This document shows, in pieces, positions 45,671-57,871 of a DNA stretch of 64,000 nt (position 1 is the stretch's first letter; each line of letters opens with the position of its first letter). The notes below the pieces were generated by a model that saw nothing but the letters and a program-made list of their open reading frames with translations, was not told where the DNA came from and made no database searches. Source of the stretch: Ceratodon purpureus (lineage: Eukaryota > Streptophyta > Bryopsida > Pseudoditrichales > Ditrichaceae). Location: positions 12,331,952 to 12,395,951 of the forward strand of contig CM026423.1 of assembly GCA_014871385.1 (NCBI GenBank), in the 5' to 3' direction. Position numbers and translations under genes: made by a program.

Positions 45671-48338
45671 AGAACAAGCTGCAATGGTCTAGAAATCTTG
45701 CAATAGAACATATAATGAAAGTAGAGACAATGGTGCAATATATAATTTACTCTCTCCTAAACAACCTGTGCTTCCAAGGATACAAAGTATTTTAATGTTT
45801 AGAATACTAACTAACAATGAATGTGAATTAAAAATTAAAATGAAAATGATATATTACAGAGCATTTTTTATGATATAAATATTCTCATTATTATATTTCC
45901 ATTACAAAAATTCCATTATATGTAATTATGATCATAGACCACTCACATTCATATAAATCTCTTCCTAGGTAGTGAGTCAGCTTTAAAATGATGAATAGAG
46001 AAAATACAATCTTCACTTTGATCAGAACTGGATCTAATCGGAAAGATGTTTGACAGCAAATTAAGCCTTAATTTTTGGAAGCACAGGTTGTTTAGGAGAG
46101 CACAGTAAAGAATTAGGATTCATGGAACACAGTTATTAGAATTAGCACAGTGAAGAATTAGAAGTCTGTTTGCACATGGTGATCTTAAAGAAACATTGAT
46201 TAATTCAATTCATTATTTTGATGAGATGGCGTAGTTCAAATTTCAGAGTATGTAATGGATTAATTAGCTGAAACAGTGCTTCATGTAATTAGCACTTATA
46301 CTTTTGTGTTCTCTTTAGCTGAGTAGGAACAACGTATTTGCTGTTGTGATCCAGATAGTCTCTCATTTCTGCTGGATTCAATATCATGAAAAAAATTTGC
46401 AACTAATGAGATGCTGGACTGTTGGACTGTTTGAAGCTGATGGTGTCTGACTCAATTGAATAGATAGAAACACCAACCCTTTTAGGGGCCGGCGTGAATA
46501 AAGTGTCCGTTCGTAATGACAATGACCCGGTGCCCACAGGACTTACTCAATTGAATACAGTAGTAACATAGCAGGTTTGTCCAAAAATAATTCTAAAAAA
46601 TAAATAAAAATAATATGGAAATTTGTGAAGACAAAAAAACAAAAATAGAATAAATTAGTTTTTGCAATATTATGTTATTTCTAAGCCATCCAAGGTCATT
46701 TATACTATTTTTTTTTTTGCTAACAAATGAAAACTGAGAAATTTAATATTTGAGAAGTGAATCTTAATTTTTCAAAATTAAAAGAAATAAGAATTTGTTC
46801 GCCAAGTGACGAACCGGCTATGGTGTTACTGTATGTCATGGCAAAGAGAGTGTTAATATGCTGTTGAGAATAAATTACCACCATTGATCTACCCAATCTT
46901 GGTGGGGGGTCTATTGACCTTGTTGCATGGGTACCCTTAAATTGTCCTAGGGGTGGAGAACATGTCCGTTCTTCATAATGGTACTGAGTTCAAGCCTACG
47001 TAGGCTAGGTAGTTACAGTGTCCACCTTCGAAAGGAGGCATCAAGGTTAACATGCACTTTGTAGGTCCTCGTGGTATACTTAGTATCACTATCCCAACGG
47101 ACGCTTAATTCACGTGGGCCTTCGGCCTGAGTTACTCTCTCTCTTGAGAATAAACCAACCACCCTTCAAACCCGTACGGTCGTACCAGGTTGGACCTACC
47201 GAAAGTTACAATCCAGTAGGTTTAAATATGGATTTTGTTTAACAATCTCGACGCATTCTCTCGATTTGTTGCTTGACGAGCTTCATATTAATCTCAAATA
47301 TAAAGCACATGCCCCCAACCTGCACAGATCAAACTAGTGAGTAACTGCAACGGTTGATCACAAATAATCACAATGATCTCATATAGTCATAAATAACAAT
47401 GTTTTTAATATTCAGAAAACTGCAATTCATCAATGGCCAAAACTAGCAATTCATCAAAGTTTTGCTCATCATTGATCAGCGAACTGCAATTCATCAATGA
47501 TCAAAACTGTCCACAGCAATGTCTTTAACTGTTAAACTCCAGGTGTGTGTTTATTGAGTCCGGTAAGATAGTCACCCGATTGTAATCCCAGAAAGTATAT
47601 AGATGCGCATGTGTAGTCGATTTACAAATAGTGGATTGAAATGATCACCGACTCTCCTAAGGCTGAAATTCAATGGCCAGGTCTTTGTGTACTTAAATCG
47701 TCCTGCAATACATGAGTAGGTTGAGGTCGGCACCCTCTTTGTGAGAATATTGAATGATTGAATCTGCTATTGAAATGGACAATTTTTCATGAACAAATTC
47801 AATTGCTGTTAGGAAGTTTGCTAATTGGATGGTTATTGTCTTCCATGATTCTGTCACTTTGTTTTCATGAAAGCTGCACAATTTGCTGGAAATGCGCTCT
47901 TGACTGAAGGTATCGCATTCGATTGCTGGATCTTACGTTGATAGGTTACATTGCAGATGCCTGAAGTGTGAAGCAGCTTGTGTCTTTTGCAAGGAAGTGG
48001 GCGATATCAATATCACCAAATTATGAACATCATAACATATTTGTCTGTTCATTTACAATTTGTATTTAAATTTAGAACGTTATCCACAATTTGTTCTCAG
48101 AAGTACCAGGAATGAACTCTTCACTGTAAATCCGGCATCACTGATACATGTAGACATGCAAGAGATGATTGGAATCACACAGAGCGGAGACATGTCGACG
48201 TGATGGAATCGATCAACTCTTTACAAATTCGTTAAAGATCTATACACACAGAAATGATACAGAGCCTGCAACTTGTTAGCATTGTCCGCAAGCTAGCTAA
48301 CACCGGTAGAATTACATCTGTTGATGCCTCGCAATCGT
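45671..48338. other. Intergenic region with repeat relics
   Basis: 2.7 kb with no gene. Noted inside are a 13-bp direct repeat flanking 82 bp at 46451-46558 and a GC-richer block at 46880-47230. That block repeats the word GTCCGTTC and resembles the 46476-46545 segment. Several copies of CAATTCATCAA lie at 47425-47510. A 62-codon minus frame at 47693-47881 is not convincing. Confidence 0.5.
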
Positions 48339-49216
48339 TTACAAGTTGAGGGAGCTGTGGATGAAGCCGAGGAGTGGGCCCTTCAAGTAGATGTTCTCGG
48401 TGACGAGAAGAGCAACGAGGCCGATCATGGCAGCTCGGCCATTCCAGCGCTCGTTCTGGGCGTTGAAGGGGCCGTTCTCGCGGCTGTCGGGGGACTCTCG
48501 GTTGTACATGGGGATGAGAGTGGCGGCGATGATGATGGGCGCCACGAACAGGAACCAGATGAGGCCGCGGCCTTCGGTGACTTGCTCCCAGACACTCTGC
48601 CCGGTGAGAATCTCCGCCACGAAAGCCCAGGTGATGCCCAACATGGCCAGACGGCTGTTGATGGTCTCGGGGGCGGGGCCGTCGAACTTCATCAGGCTCT
48701 CGGTGCTGGTGTTGCCATCCTCCGGACGGCGCTCTTCCTCGGGTCGGTAAAACTTCTCCACTGGGGAGCCCTCGAAGATGCGCAGGGGGTCGTCTTTCTT
48801 CTCCGGCTCGCGCTTGGTTCCAGGCTGCACATGTACACAGAAACACAATTAATCGAGCTCTTGAGCACGGCGTAATTTTCGATCCAGTTGCACGAGACCA
48901 TCACCAGATTGATCATGTAGACTTGCGCTTTGCTAGTATCATGATCTCATTATGTAATTCATTCAACGAAGGAAGATGTGGAAAGTTCATCGTTGGTTCA
49001 AATGCTAGAAATGTGGGGCGAACTTACGAGAGGAGTATCTTGCTTGGCATTCACAACCAAACTCCGTCGCTCCTGCTGTCGTGAGGCTGGAGCTCTGAGC
49101 TTCGAACCTCCGAGGAAGGCAGTGTTGAGGCTCTTGATCTTGGAAGACCCAAGTGACGGGAGTCCGGCAACAGCTCCCAAACAACCAGTCCTGCTCAACA
49201 TGGTGGATGATGCCAT
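48339..49216 (-). CDS. ELIP: Early light-induced protein (ELIP)
   Basis: Thylakoid three-helix member of the chlorophyll a/b-binding superfamily that protects against photo-oxidative stress by binding freed chlorophyll and quenching energy. Two exons, 49216-49028 and 48824-48339, give 224 residues. Residues 1 to about 60 form a plastid transit peptide ending near RRSLVVNAKQD. Helix 1 carries the chlorophyll-binding motif ETINSRLAM (Glu116, Asn119, Arg121) and helix 3 the matching ERWNGRAAM (Glu188, Asn191, Arg193); helix 2 is LIWFLFVAPIIIAATLIP. The spacing and the paired ExxNxR motifs separate it from two-helix SEPs and LHC proteins. ELIP genes are multiplied in mosses and are induced by light and desiccation as a rule. 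Confidence 0.95.
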
Positions 49217-51052
49217 AATTCCTTGCGGGTCTCAAAATTCTCTCTACTCTGCAAATCTCTTCTGACTAATTCAATGCAAGTCGCTAGTGCTTCAAATAGA
49301 TGTCGAACTACAAGACTGTACAGATACGAATTGGGTAACTAGCTGCTTCGTTTGATGTCTTTCAGAGTGCAGAATGCGGGTATATAAGCAGGCGAGGGAA
49401 GTGAAAAGGCGTTGTAGCTGTGTCGAATTCTCAGTGACTAGGTATGCATGAGTTGCCATGTGGAGACTGTGTTGTCAAAGCTCGTGTGCCGTCGGATTTT
49501 CAGATATTCGAAATGCGTTTGTGGGACAGAACGACTCTGCGAGTGAGCAAATTTCTTCAATTTAGTTCAAGGCGACATCCGGCATGAATGCAGAGCCTCT
49601 GCTTAGCTCGTTCATCGTTCAAACGATGAAGCAACTGGTAAATTGAGATGCCCATTCAAATGGAAGCATCTGCTACCAGGCAAGTGGCCCTGGCACATTG
49701 AATGGCTGAAAATTTGAAATGAAAAGAAAGCTGTCTTGAGTTTCTAAACTTGGGAAGTTCCTTAGCTCTACGAGCCTGCCATAGAATGCGTGAGACGTGG
49801 TTGCTGCATTCTTGAGTACTTTCTGTTAAGCCGGATAAGTTCAATGAAAAACGATTTCGATTCTGAACTACTATCTACTACTACTGCTCAAACCTAAATG
49901 AGGAAACAGTTGATCTGCCGACAAATGACAGGCTGCTTTGAAGAGCCACATGCAACAGATTCCTTGTTTTTTGCAATGTCTGATTATTGTATCTTAATCG
50001 AGGCAGTCAGAATGTGTTTATTCATCCGACCCTAGGATTGATCATGACTTCGTTTCAGGAATTGTTTTAGTTAAGGTAGTCATTAACATATTATCACAGA
50101 TTGCAATTAAGCAGTTGTAATCTGGAAGGGAAGACAGGAGACATGGATGTCTGCCAATTCTTCTTGTTTTAGTGTTATTTTAACAATGCACAAAATTGTG
50201 ATTCGCCTCCATTCTAGCTCCAAATTAAGGTGTATCATGAAATGACACTTGAACATGATTTTTTCATGGAACATACTCATATTCCATTCTAAATTTGGTT
50301 GCGAATTAGAAGCAGTTTACACAGAAAGAGATGAGCATGATAGAGGTTTGCAATCAGATGTATTTTCTTTGCTTTCATGATGTTTGAACGAGATAGTCTT
50401 TCGCTACATTTCAAGTTTGAAAATGAGAAAGTTCTCCCTTTTTAATAAATTTCATAGAAGCCAGACGTTTTTCCTCATTTTAGGTCAGTTTTTCTGTCAA
50501 CGCTGCTCTGCTGACTATCAATGCTTCAAACATTCATTGTGTACCTACGTAAGATCAATCCAAAGAGAATTCCAACTTGTTGTGAAGGTGCAATTATTTG
50601 AAAAATGAAGAGTTCACAAAAATCACTTGATTCTGAGAAACGTATCCAAAATTCATGAATTGCTAGAGTCGAACAGAGTCGGACACTCTTTCCAGACTCA
50701 CTGTGCAATCCAGAAACTTGGTTTAAACGAAAGAGGTTGAAGAAACGAACCTACCACCAAAACAAGAAATACAACATTACAAAAATAACGCACTACCTTC
50801 AAACCTCAAACAAACGGAGAAAAGAAGTACTCAGAATGTACAACTAAAATGCGATTTTTTCTGAAATATTGATCGTCTCAAAAGCAACAGCATAAAATAC
50901 ATGAATTCCTGGTTACACAAGGACTCCAAAGACTGAACCGTCTCTAGACTCACTCATCATTCCAGGGGTTGAGAGCTACCAAGGGATGCAGAAAAATGCT
51001 ACCAATTAGAGTAATGAACTATCCACACTACTTACACCGTCTCCTACGCAAT
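49217..51052. other. Region between ELIP and LEA genes
   Basis: ELIP promoter and upstream DNA on the left, LEA 3' flank on the right. No further gene was recognised; frames at 49656-49844 and 50384-50608 lack features. Confidence 0.5.
49381..49388 (-). promoter_or_regulatory. TATA box of the ELIP gene
   Basis: TATATAAG on the plus strand (CTTATATA on the transcribed strand) lies 165 bases upstream of the ELIP ATG. This places the start site near 49350 and predicts a leader of about 135 bases. Confidence 0.55.
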
Positions 51053-52817
51053 TTAATGGTCGCTGACCCTCTCGCCGGGCGCATTCACGGTGTCCTGAAT
51101 GGCCATAGAAGCCTCCCCGAGAATGTTCGCAAATCCTCCAAGCAATCCCTTGACATCCTCCTTAGTTTCTTCAGCCTTGGGGTAAACATCGTCGTTGGTG
51201 GCCTTGCCGTGCACTTCATCAGCTCTGCTCTTCCACTCGCTGTCGGCAGTGTACTCGCCTCGCGCCTTGGCAGCATCAGCTCTAGCTGAAGCTGCTTCCC
51301 TGGCTTCCTCTGTCTTGTCTTCGAGGTGCTCACCTGCTTCATTGGCCTTCTCCTTCGTGGCACCGAGAGCGTTTCCAAGTGTGTCCTTCACCTGCTCTGC
51401 CTTCTCCTTAACTACATTGCCTGCGGCGCCAGCGGTGTCCTGAACAGCACCGGCGAATTCGCCTGCCTTGTCCTTGGTGTTGTCCCATTTCTGGCCAGCT
51501 TCATCCTTGGCTTCGTCTACTTTGGGTTGGTGGGCGCTCGCGGCCTTATCAGCCTCACCCTTGATGTCTTTCGCGGTGTCCTTCACGGTGTCCTTGGCAT
51601 CGATCGCGCTGCCCTTCACGGACTCCTTGGCGTCGCCCAAGTTGTCAGCGACCTCCTTTGTCTTCTCGCCCACTGCGTCCGCGGTTTCGTTTGCCTTGTT
51701 GGCAGCAGCGTCCTTCGTCTCCTTAGCCTTACCAGCCGCTTTGTCTGCTACGTCGTCGGCCTTATCCTTAGCATCCCCTGATGTGCCTCGGGCAGCAGAC
51801 AATGCTTCTTCGACCTCCTCATCAGCACTCTTGACGTTGTACTTGCCCGTGGAGGGAGCGTCCGAGCCCTTGGAAGGAGCGTCCGAGCCCATCGCCGGGA
51901 AATCGTCCGTACTGAAGACGTCGGTGTCGATCTTCTTCGTGATGTCGGACTCCGAAGTCTCAGTGCTCTTCACGTCCTTGTCAGCTCGAGAAACATGCTT
52001 GGGGTAAACATGCTTGGCCGTGTCGTGCTTGTAAGAGTCAGCCTTCGAAGACTCGTGCTTGGTAGAGACATCAAACTCCGACCCTGCAAAATTCTTCACT
52101 TCATCCTGGTGCTCACCCTTGTGCTCCTCCTTGTGCTCCTCCTTGTGCGAAGCATCCTCACCAGTAGCTGGGAATTCGTCCGTCCTCAGAGCGTCGCTGT
52201 CAATCTTCTTAGTGATGTCAGACTCTGAGCTATCGAGTCCCTTTGCACCAGTCTTCTCCTTCGCAGATCCAGCACTCTTCTTAGTCTCATCAACACTCTC
52301 CGCAGCCTTCTCCTTCGCAGATCCAGCACTCTTCTTAGTCTCATCAACCCTCTTCTTTCCAGCCTCCTTCATCTCAGATGCCTTGTCCTCAGCCTCTCCA
52401 GCCTTCGCCTTCGCACCTTCCTTCACATCCTCAGCCTTATCCTTGGCTCCCTCAGCAGCCTCACCGCCCATCTTCTTAGCATTCTCAGCCGTCGTCTTCA
52501 CCGTGTCACTCACACCCTTCCCAAAGCTGGACGCAATATCCTGCACCATCACCACCACCACACCACAAAACCTCAAAACCCAGCTCACACAACAAACTCC
52601 CAACCTCACCAAAACTACAATCTTCCCCAAACCCCTCGTCTCAAACACACCAACAACCTAGACCCAAACTGAGACATTTCCCACTCACCGAAGCGTCACC
52701 AGCTGCATCCTCAGCTTTGTCAGCAGCCTTGTTTCCAGCATCCTTGGTGGTATCCTCAGCTTCCTTAGCATTCTTGCTAGCCATATCAGCATAACTCATC
52801 TTCTTCTCCCCAGCCAT
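51053..52817 (-). CDS. Large LEA protein (group 3-like)
   Basis: Late embryogenesis abundant protein, intrinsically disordered when hydrated and protective during desiccation. Two exons, 52817-52689 and 52540-51053, join in phase to give 538 residues. The N-terminus is MAGEKKMSYADMASKNAKEA. Most of the protein is built from Ala-, Lys-, Glu- and Asp-rich 11-mer-like repeats (AGDKA, KDKADDVADKAAGKAKE, TKEKANEAGEHLEDKTEE) predicted to form amphipathic helices on drying. A His-rich patch (HKEEHKEEHKGEH) occurs near residue 175, and the C-terminus switches to a less repetitive GLLGGFANILGEASMAIQDT. Two kinds of internal duplication are present. No signal peptide is evident, so cytosolic or organellar location is open. 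A G-box/ABRE word lies about 250 bases upstream. Confidence 0.92.
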
Positions 52818-53621
52818 CTTCCTGAAACCAAATTACTCACCAACACTGTACTCTCTCCTCTCTAGATGAATCTCTCACAAGTGGGTTCACCGTTCTACTA
52901 CAGATCAAAACTTGATATCTACAAAGATAATACACAGAACTGAAAACAACTTCAACAACTTGTGAATACGAATCTGAGCGAAAAATGAAACAAAGGATGA
53001 GTTGAATGGGCAGAGGCCGGTGGTATTATGCTCCCTAACTGACACAATGCAGGCCATGTGGCACCTCCACGTGGTGTACTATGAAGTGGGTCGCCGCTCC
53101 ACCTGGCACCTGCAAATTGGTGTTGATTTTGGTGGCCAACCGAAATGATCATGAGGCATCCGGCATGCTCGATCAGTAGGACTTGTCACGAGCCAGGTTC
53201 CTATCGTTTCACCACATAGTAAGCCTCGTAACTTGGTCGATTACAGATGAGAGTTAGTCATCTGGATAACAAAGTTAAGATGCATATCTGAAGCCGTTAA
53301 TTTATGTTTCTTCATCTAGTGAAGGAGTACATGGAGAGGTGAGATGTTTATCTAGGGGATAGATGAAGTTGGTTTTAGATACAGTGATGGTTTTGGAGTG
53401 GAGGTGATTGGAGTCCAGGTGGGGGAGGGTGGGTATGCCAAGTGTTGAGTGGTGAGAGCCTTCGCCGCCATTCGGGGTGGGAAGGGTTAGTTATCTTGAA
53501 GAAAATAATATCATGAATAGTGTGTCATGGGACTCCAGAGAGAAATGAAATGTGTGTTATGAGTAGATTGGAAAGGTACATCCAGATTCGTGGGCTTGCT
53601 GAGTTGGTGTAGTTTGTAGTT
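52818..53621. other. LEA promoter and NDUFAF7 3' flank
   Basis: 800 bases holding the LEA promoter and leader, with the G-box at 53067, and the 3' untranslated region of NDUFAF7. Nothing else is recognised. Confidence 0.5.
53067..53074 (-). promoter_or_regulatory. G-box/ABRE upstream of the LEA gene
   Basis: The palindrome CCACGTGG lies 250 bases upstream of the LEA start codon. ACGTG-core elements bind bZIP factors of the ABI5/AREB type and are expected in ABA- and drought-induced LEA promoters. Function is inferred from the motif and gene class. Confidence 0.55.
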
Positions 53622-56600
53622 TTATTGGAAGCCGATGGGGACCCCGCAGTTGTCATTGACAATTGTGAGTGCTTTATATTCAGCTCCCATGCCTGGGGGT
53701 AAACTGTTTGGGTCATCGAAAGAGTCTAGCCATGGGGATGGGCCAACTCCCACCAGCCTCCAGTACCCATGGTTCAGTGCTTCGGCTTCCTTGTCAGTGG
53801 CGTTTCGCACTAGAGCTTCAAGACGGAAATTGATTCCTAGTGCTCCTAGTAATTCCGACTGCGTGATGGGCCCGTATGCTGATGCACCCGCTGTTGGAGG
53901 AAGCGGAACAATTAAGAATGTTTTGGGATTTCTTGTTTGAAATTCATAGAAATGATGTTAACAGCGGGAGAGGAATTGAATAGTTGTCTTAGTGCAAAAT
54001 TCAGACTTATTCAAACTAAATGCCATGGCATTAAACGGTTAATTTTGTAAGTTTGGAGAGGTTCAGTATGAAGATCATACACACCTGCAGATTCTTCCAC
54101 AACGTGCTTTAGGGCAGAGAAATCCACGTAAGCGCTCAGGTCTGCGTCGCCCGGACTGTCAAGGACATTTACGAACTGGTGTTTTTTGATTGCCTGCCAA
54201 ATTGTCACGTTAGCCAAAAATAATATGCTTGAAGTGATCCGGTAGAGAGACCATTGTTAGAAATGAAACATAGCGGGGGATAATGTGCACGCAAGGATGG
54301 AAGAGGAAGCTGTTCGAAGAAAGACCTGTAAGCTGTCTGATACAACTTTTTCTAATTCTCCATAATCTACAATAAGTGCGCCACCTCCATCTTCACCGAC
54401 CCGCTTTGCAATTTCGGCCGTCACTTTCATGGCCCGAGGACAGACCTCAACATGTTCCACTTCAGCTTTTTCGTCAAGAGAAGCCCACCTCATTCGTCTT
54501 GTGAGGAATTCTTCGCTCGCTGCAGTAGGTCCTGGTGACAGAACGAACTTCAAGCCCTGGCTGGATTCACAAATTCATAATTCAAATTGGCTACAGGATT
54601 AAAGATTATGTGAATTCTCATTGGAGATCAATTATTTTAAAAGACAACATTTACATTTCTTGCGAAATTGAGGTTAATAAAATTCTTCTTTACGATAAAG
54701 CCTCACAACGATAATTTATCATGCAAACCAGCAAATGCTTTGCACAAAATATGAGCAAACTGCAGAATTCTGCATCAAACTCCAATACTTTATGCCAATA
54801 CATAGTTCCACGTCATTAACTTGTCATTAATTTTTATTTTCGAACGGTCTCTTGTATTCTACCATAGAAGGCCAGAGCTGAGGGTTTTGTGAGTAATACT
54901 ACCACCAACTCTCTCAAGTCTAGCGACTGAAAAATGCAGAGAAATCATCACAGAGCATTAACATACCTGGAATCCTCAGCAACATCAACTAGCTTTTCAC
55001 ACCATCCACGAGGCGTTTTCTGTACTTTGCTATCCACCAACATTCTATCAGTAAAACATCTCAACGAAAATGAACATGACTGTAGCAACCTCTCAATGGC
55101 TACCTATACTTAAGATAATTAATACTGTTGACTTGAAATTGAATGGAGACATCTACCTGGAACTGATGAACAGGGAGGGCGTTGAAGAATTCGTGAGCGA
55201 TTATGATTGTAGCAACTGCACATCGCAAACAAACAACTGGATCGTGGAATTGAAATCTCAAATTGTTGACTAGAGAAGTACACAGTGACACTATTGCAAC
55301 GTCAAACTCGTCTTCCAAAAGTAGTTCCCGGACTAACATTCAGTCGAAGACGGGATAAAGGGGTAACCTCCACGAGGAACTTGTTCGATGTCAAGATGCC
55401 AAAATATGGGAGCCCCTGAGATTTGACTGATCTGCTCATTTGTGGGAACTGGGCTTCGACTATCTTCCGCTAGCTTCCCTTCCTCTCCTACCTTAGGAAC
55501 ACAAATTAGGGTTTCACGTTGAATCTTCCTAAGAGCAGGACTACATTCAACCATATGAACTGACACCTTTTGCGAGAAATCTTTGAATTTTGCAGTTCCC
55601 TGCGCAAACAACAAACACTCAATCTCAGACAAAATCTGGAAGTCATCGATTCTAACTCCTTTATTTACAGGTGCATTAAAAGGTATTAAGATTTAGGACT
55701 TTACCCGGAGAAGATCGGCCATCAGCATGCCTCGACAAGGCCCTAGCTCGATCAAATTTACGGCCTCTGGCTGACCCATTTGGTGCCATAAGCACATGGT
55801 CCAAACGCCCACCATCTAAGTCATCAAGTAACATGCTCAAAAATGTGTAACGAGTATCCACGAGCATAACCAAAACAAAAGGCTCTCCTATTTGTATTGT
55901 GTTAAGTATTAGCTATCCATCACCCAATTGCAAGAGTGCTAAGTCCTAATGTTAACGATCGACATTGAATACCTCACCAAACATCTGACTGATTTCGGGC
56001 AACGTGACAAAGTCTCCATGGGTTCCAAACACATCGCGGTTCAAATGGAAGGCGGCACTTGGATTTGTCAATACCTCCTCCATGTATTCTGCCACGGTAA
56101 TTGGGCCTCCACGGGACTGATTACAACTCAAGACGAAGATTAGTCTGTATAAAACATTTGGGAAAATTCTACTTGATAAAAATGAGAGAAGAATCAAACC
56201 ACTTCAAATAAGTTATACCCAATTAACTGACAAAGAAGAGAGGAGCAACGACATATTTCATAGTTGAAAATTTGATTTCAAACAGAAACACTGAAGCTTT
56301 GGATGAAGCTAGTATGAAGATGCCGTGCTCAAGCAATTGGACATACAAAAGATTACAGATATGATTCATATATAAACTGTAAAAAATAACTCAAGAGCAC
56401 CGGACACACACTGTTGTAATAGTTAATTTTCATTCACATCAGCTGAAAGAGTAGAAAACATTTCTCACTCTGATGAGAGCCTTGATATGTTTCGCCATAG
56501 CAGTCTCTTTTGCTGCTCCTGGCACAAGGCTATGTTTTATCAATCCAAAACTGTCCACCCCTCGTCAGACTCGCTGCATTCCGTTAAACAATCTTCGATT

Positions 56601-57051
56601 GCTAAACCCTAAACCCTCGCTACTATCTCCAACAAAAGCCCCCAGCTCCAGCCCCCATTCAAAAGGATTAATCCAAACCAATTCACAAGAATGTATTTTC
56701 CCGATTCGATTATCCCTTCAAATAAAAAAACTACTACGACTAAAATGTCATTGAATTCAGACCTCATGAAGAGCGTAACACTTCATTATCTCTCAACAAG
56801 GACGGCAAGAACTGCAGAGAATTCTTAAAATGAAACTCAAAATCAGGAAAGAGAGAGTTTGGACCTGGCGCATTGGAGAGCCCAGATCGATCGACAGGCG
56901 CAGGCTGATCAGCGTCTGCAGCTGCATCGGCGCCGGGCAGTGGATGGGCCCCCGGCGGACGAGTAGAGAACACCAACGCCGAAGAGGAGAGAAACCGACA
57001 GGATCTTTGCAATGCATGAGCAGATCGAAGCAGGAGGTGGGGTCCCGCCAT
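53622..57051 (-). CDS. NDUFAF7: NDUFAF7/MidA, mitochondrial complex I assembly methyltransferase
   Basis: SAM-dependent protein arginine methyltransferase that modifies a complex I subunit during assembly in the mitochondrial matrix. Ten exons join in phase: 57051-56782, 56504-56469, 56116-55973, 55815-55705, 55599-55368, 55215-55157, 55019-54967, 54560-54326, 54193-54085 and 53890-53622, giving 505 residues. The N-terminus is Arg- and Ser-rich without acids (MAGPHLLLRSAHALQRSCRF), a mitochondrial presequence. Family landmarks are GGPITVAEYMEEVLTNP, GDFVTLPEISQMFGE (136-150), LIELGPCRGMLMADLLR (171-187), IIIAHEFFNALPVHQF (269-284), GGALIVDYGE and the C-terminal GYWRLVGVG. A 36-bp exon encodes TAMAKHIKALIR. 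Three positions differ from the motif as I know it: Leu141, Cys177 and Asn276. Confidence 0.93.
56603..56617 (-). promoter_or_regulatory. Telo-box pair in NDUFAF7 intron 1
   Basis: TAAACCCTAAACCCT on the plus strand, inside intron 1 (56505-56781), so the transcribed strand carries AGGGTTTAGGGTTTA. Confidence 0.6.
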
Positions 57052-57871
57052 AGCTACCAAAGATCGCAAAGCCTGATCAGCAACCGTTCCACTGGCTCCA
57101 GCCTTCGAGGAAACAAAAATCTGCCCCTGATGTCATCTGCCGTTGCAGACATACCATATCATTCCACAACAACCCTTCCCTGCTCGCCCCTTTCCTTCCT
57201 ACGACCGTATATAGATGTGCGGCAGATGACACCTACAGGAGGTTTCGTACATGCGTACATACCCAAGTATGGCAAAAGTATACTTTTTGTGAATCGTGCC
57301 ATCGTCATAATAATAATTTATTCACGAAACGTGATACAGGTCTAACATCACCTTCTGTCGATGTTATCAGATGACTGTGCAGTGTGCGGCACATGAGCCG
57401 CCCCTCAAATCAAGCTCTTTCTTGTCCGTTCTACCACGGCTGCTCTCCCCCAAATAATGTTCTGCCGACTGAGTCTGAGAATCCGTGTGCAGGTCTTTGT
57501 CTCTAGTTGTTGTAGTGCTATCGTTTCTGTACTGGGTTTCAGTTAGAGGACAATGGTTTCCGTTTCTATCAGCAGAGTGATTCATCATTCATGTGCAGTG
57601 CAGCGAAGAAACCCTCAACCCGGCCGGAACAGATTCGAAAACTAGATTTGGTGGTAATCTGAGTAGTTGGCGGTTCCGAGTGCAGATGAGAGGGAGCAGG
57701 GTGTTGGCGACAGTGGCAGGTTTGTTCAGCGCAGATGATGTTCTCCTTCGCAGTGAGGATTATACCGACTGCAGGTAGGTTTTGTGTAGTTGTCGCTGCA
57801 GAGGATATCACTGGGAGGGATTACTTTGGGGATTCAGGAAGGGAGAGCTTTTTCGGTTTAGGATTGGGGGC
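57052..57871. promoter_or_regulatory. Divergent region, NDUFAF7/receptor kinase
   Basis: 820 bases between the divergent NDUFAF7 and kinase start codons. A lectin or other extracellular domain for the kinase was looked for here in all three plus frames and not found. Confidence 0.5.

Noticed and set aside
48232..48875. Long frames on both strands overlapping the second ELIP exon
   Set aside because: Only the frame with paired ExxNxR chlorophyll-binding helices is meaningful; the others are shadows.
51195..52661. Several plus-strand frames opposite the LEA gene
   Set aside because: They are Ser- and Leu-rich complements of Ala/Lys/Glu-rich repeats and have no independent support.
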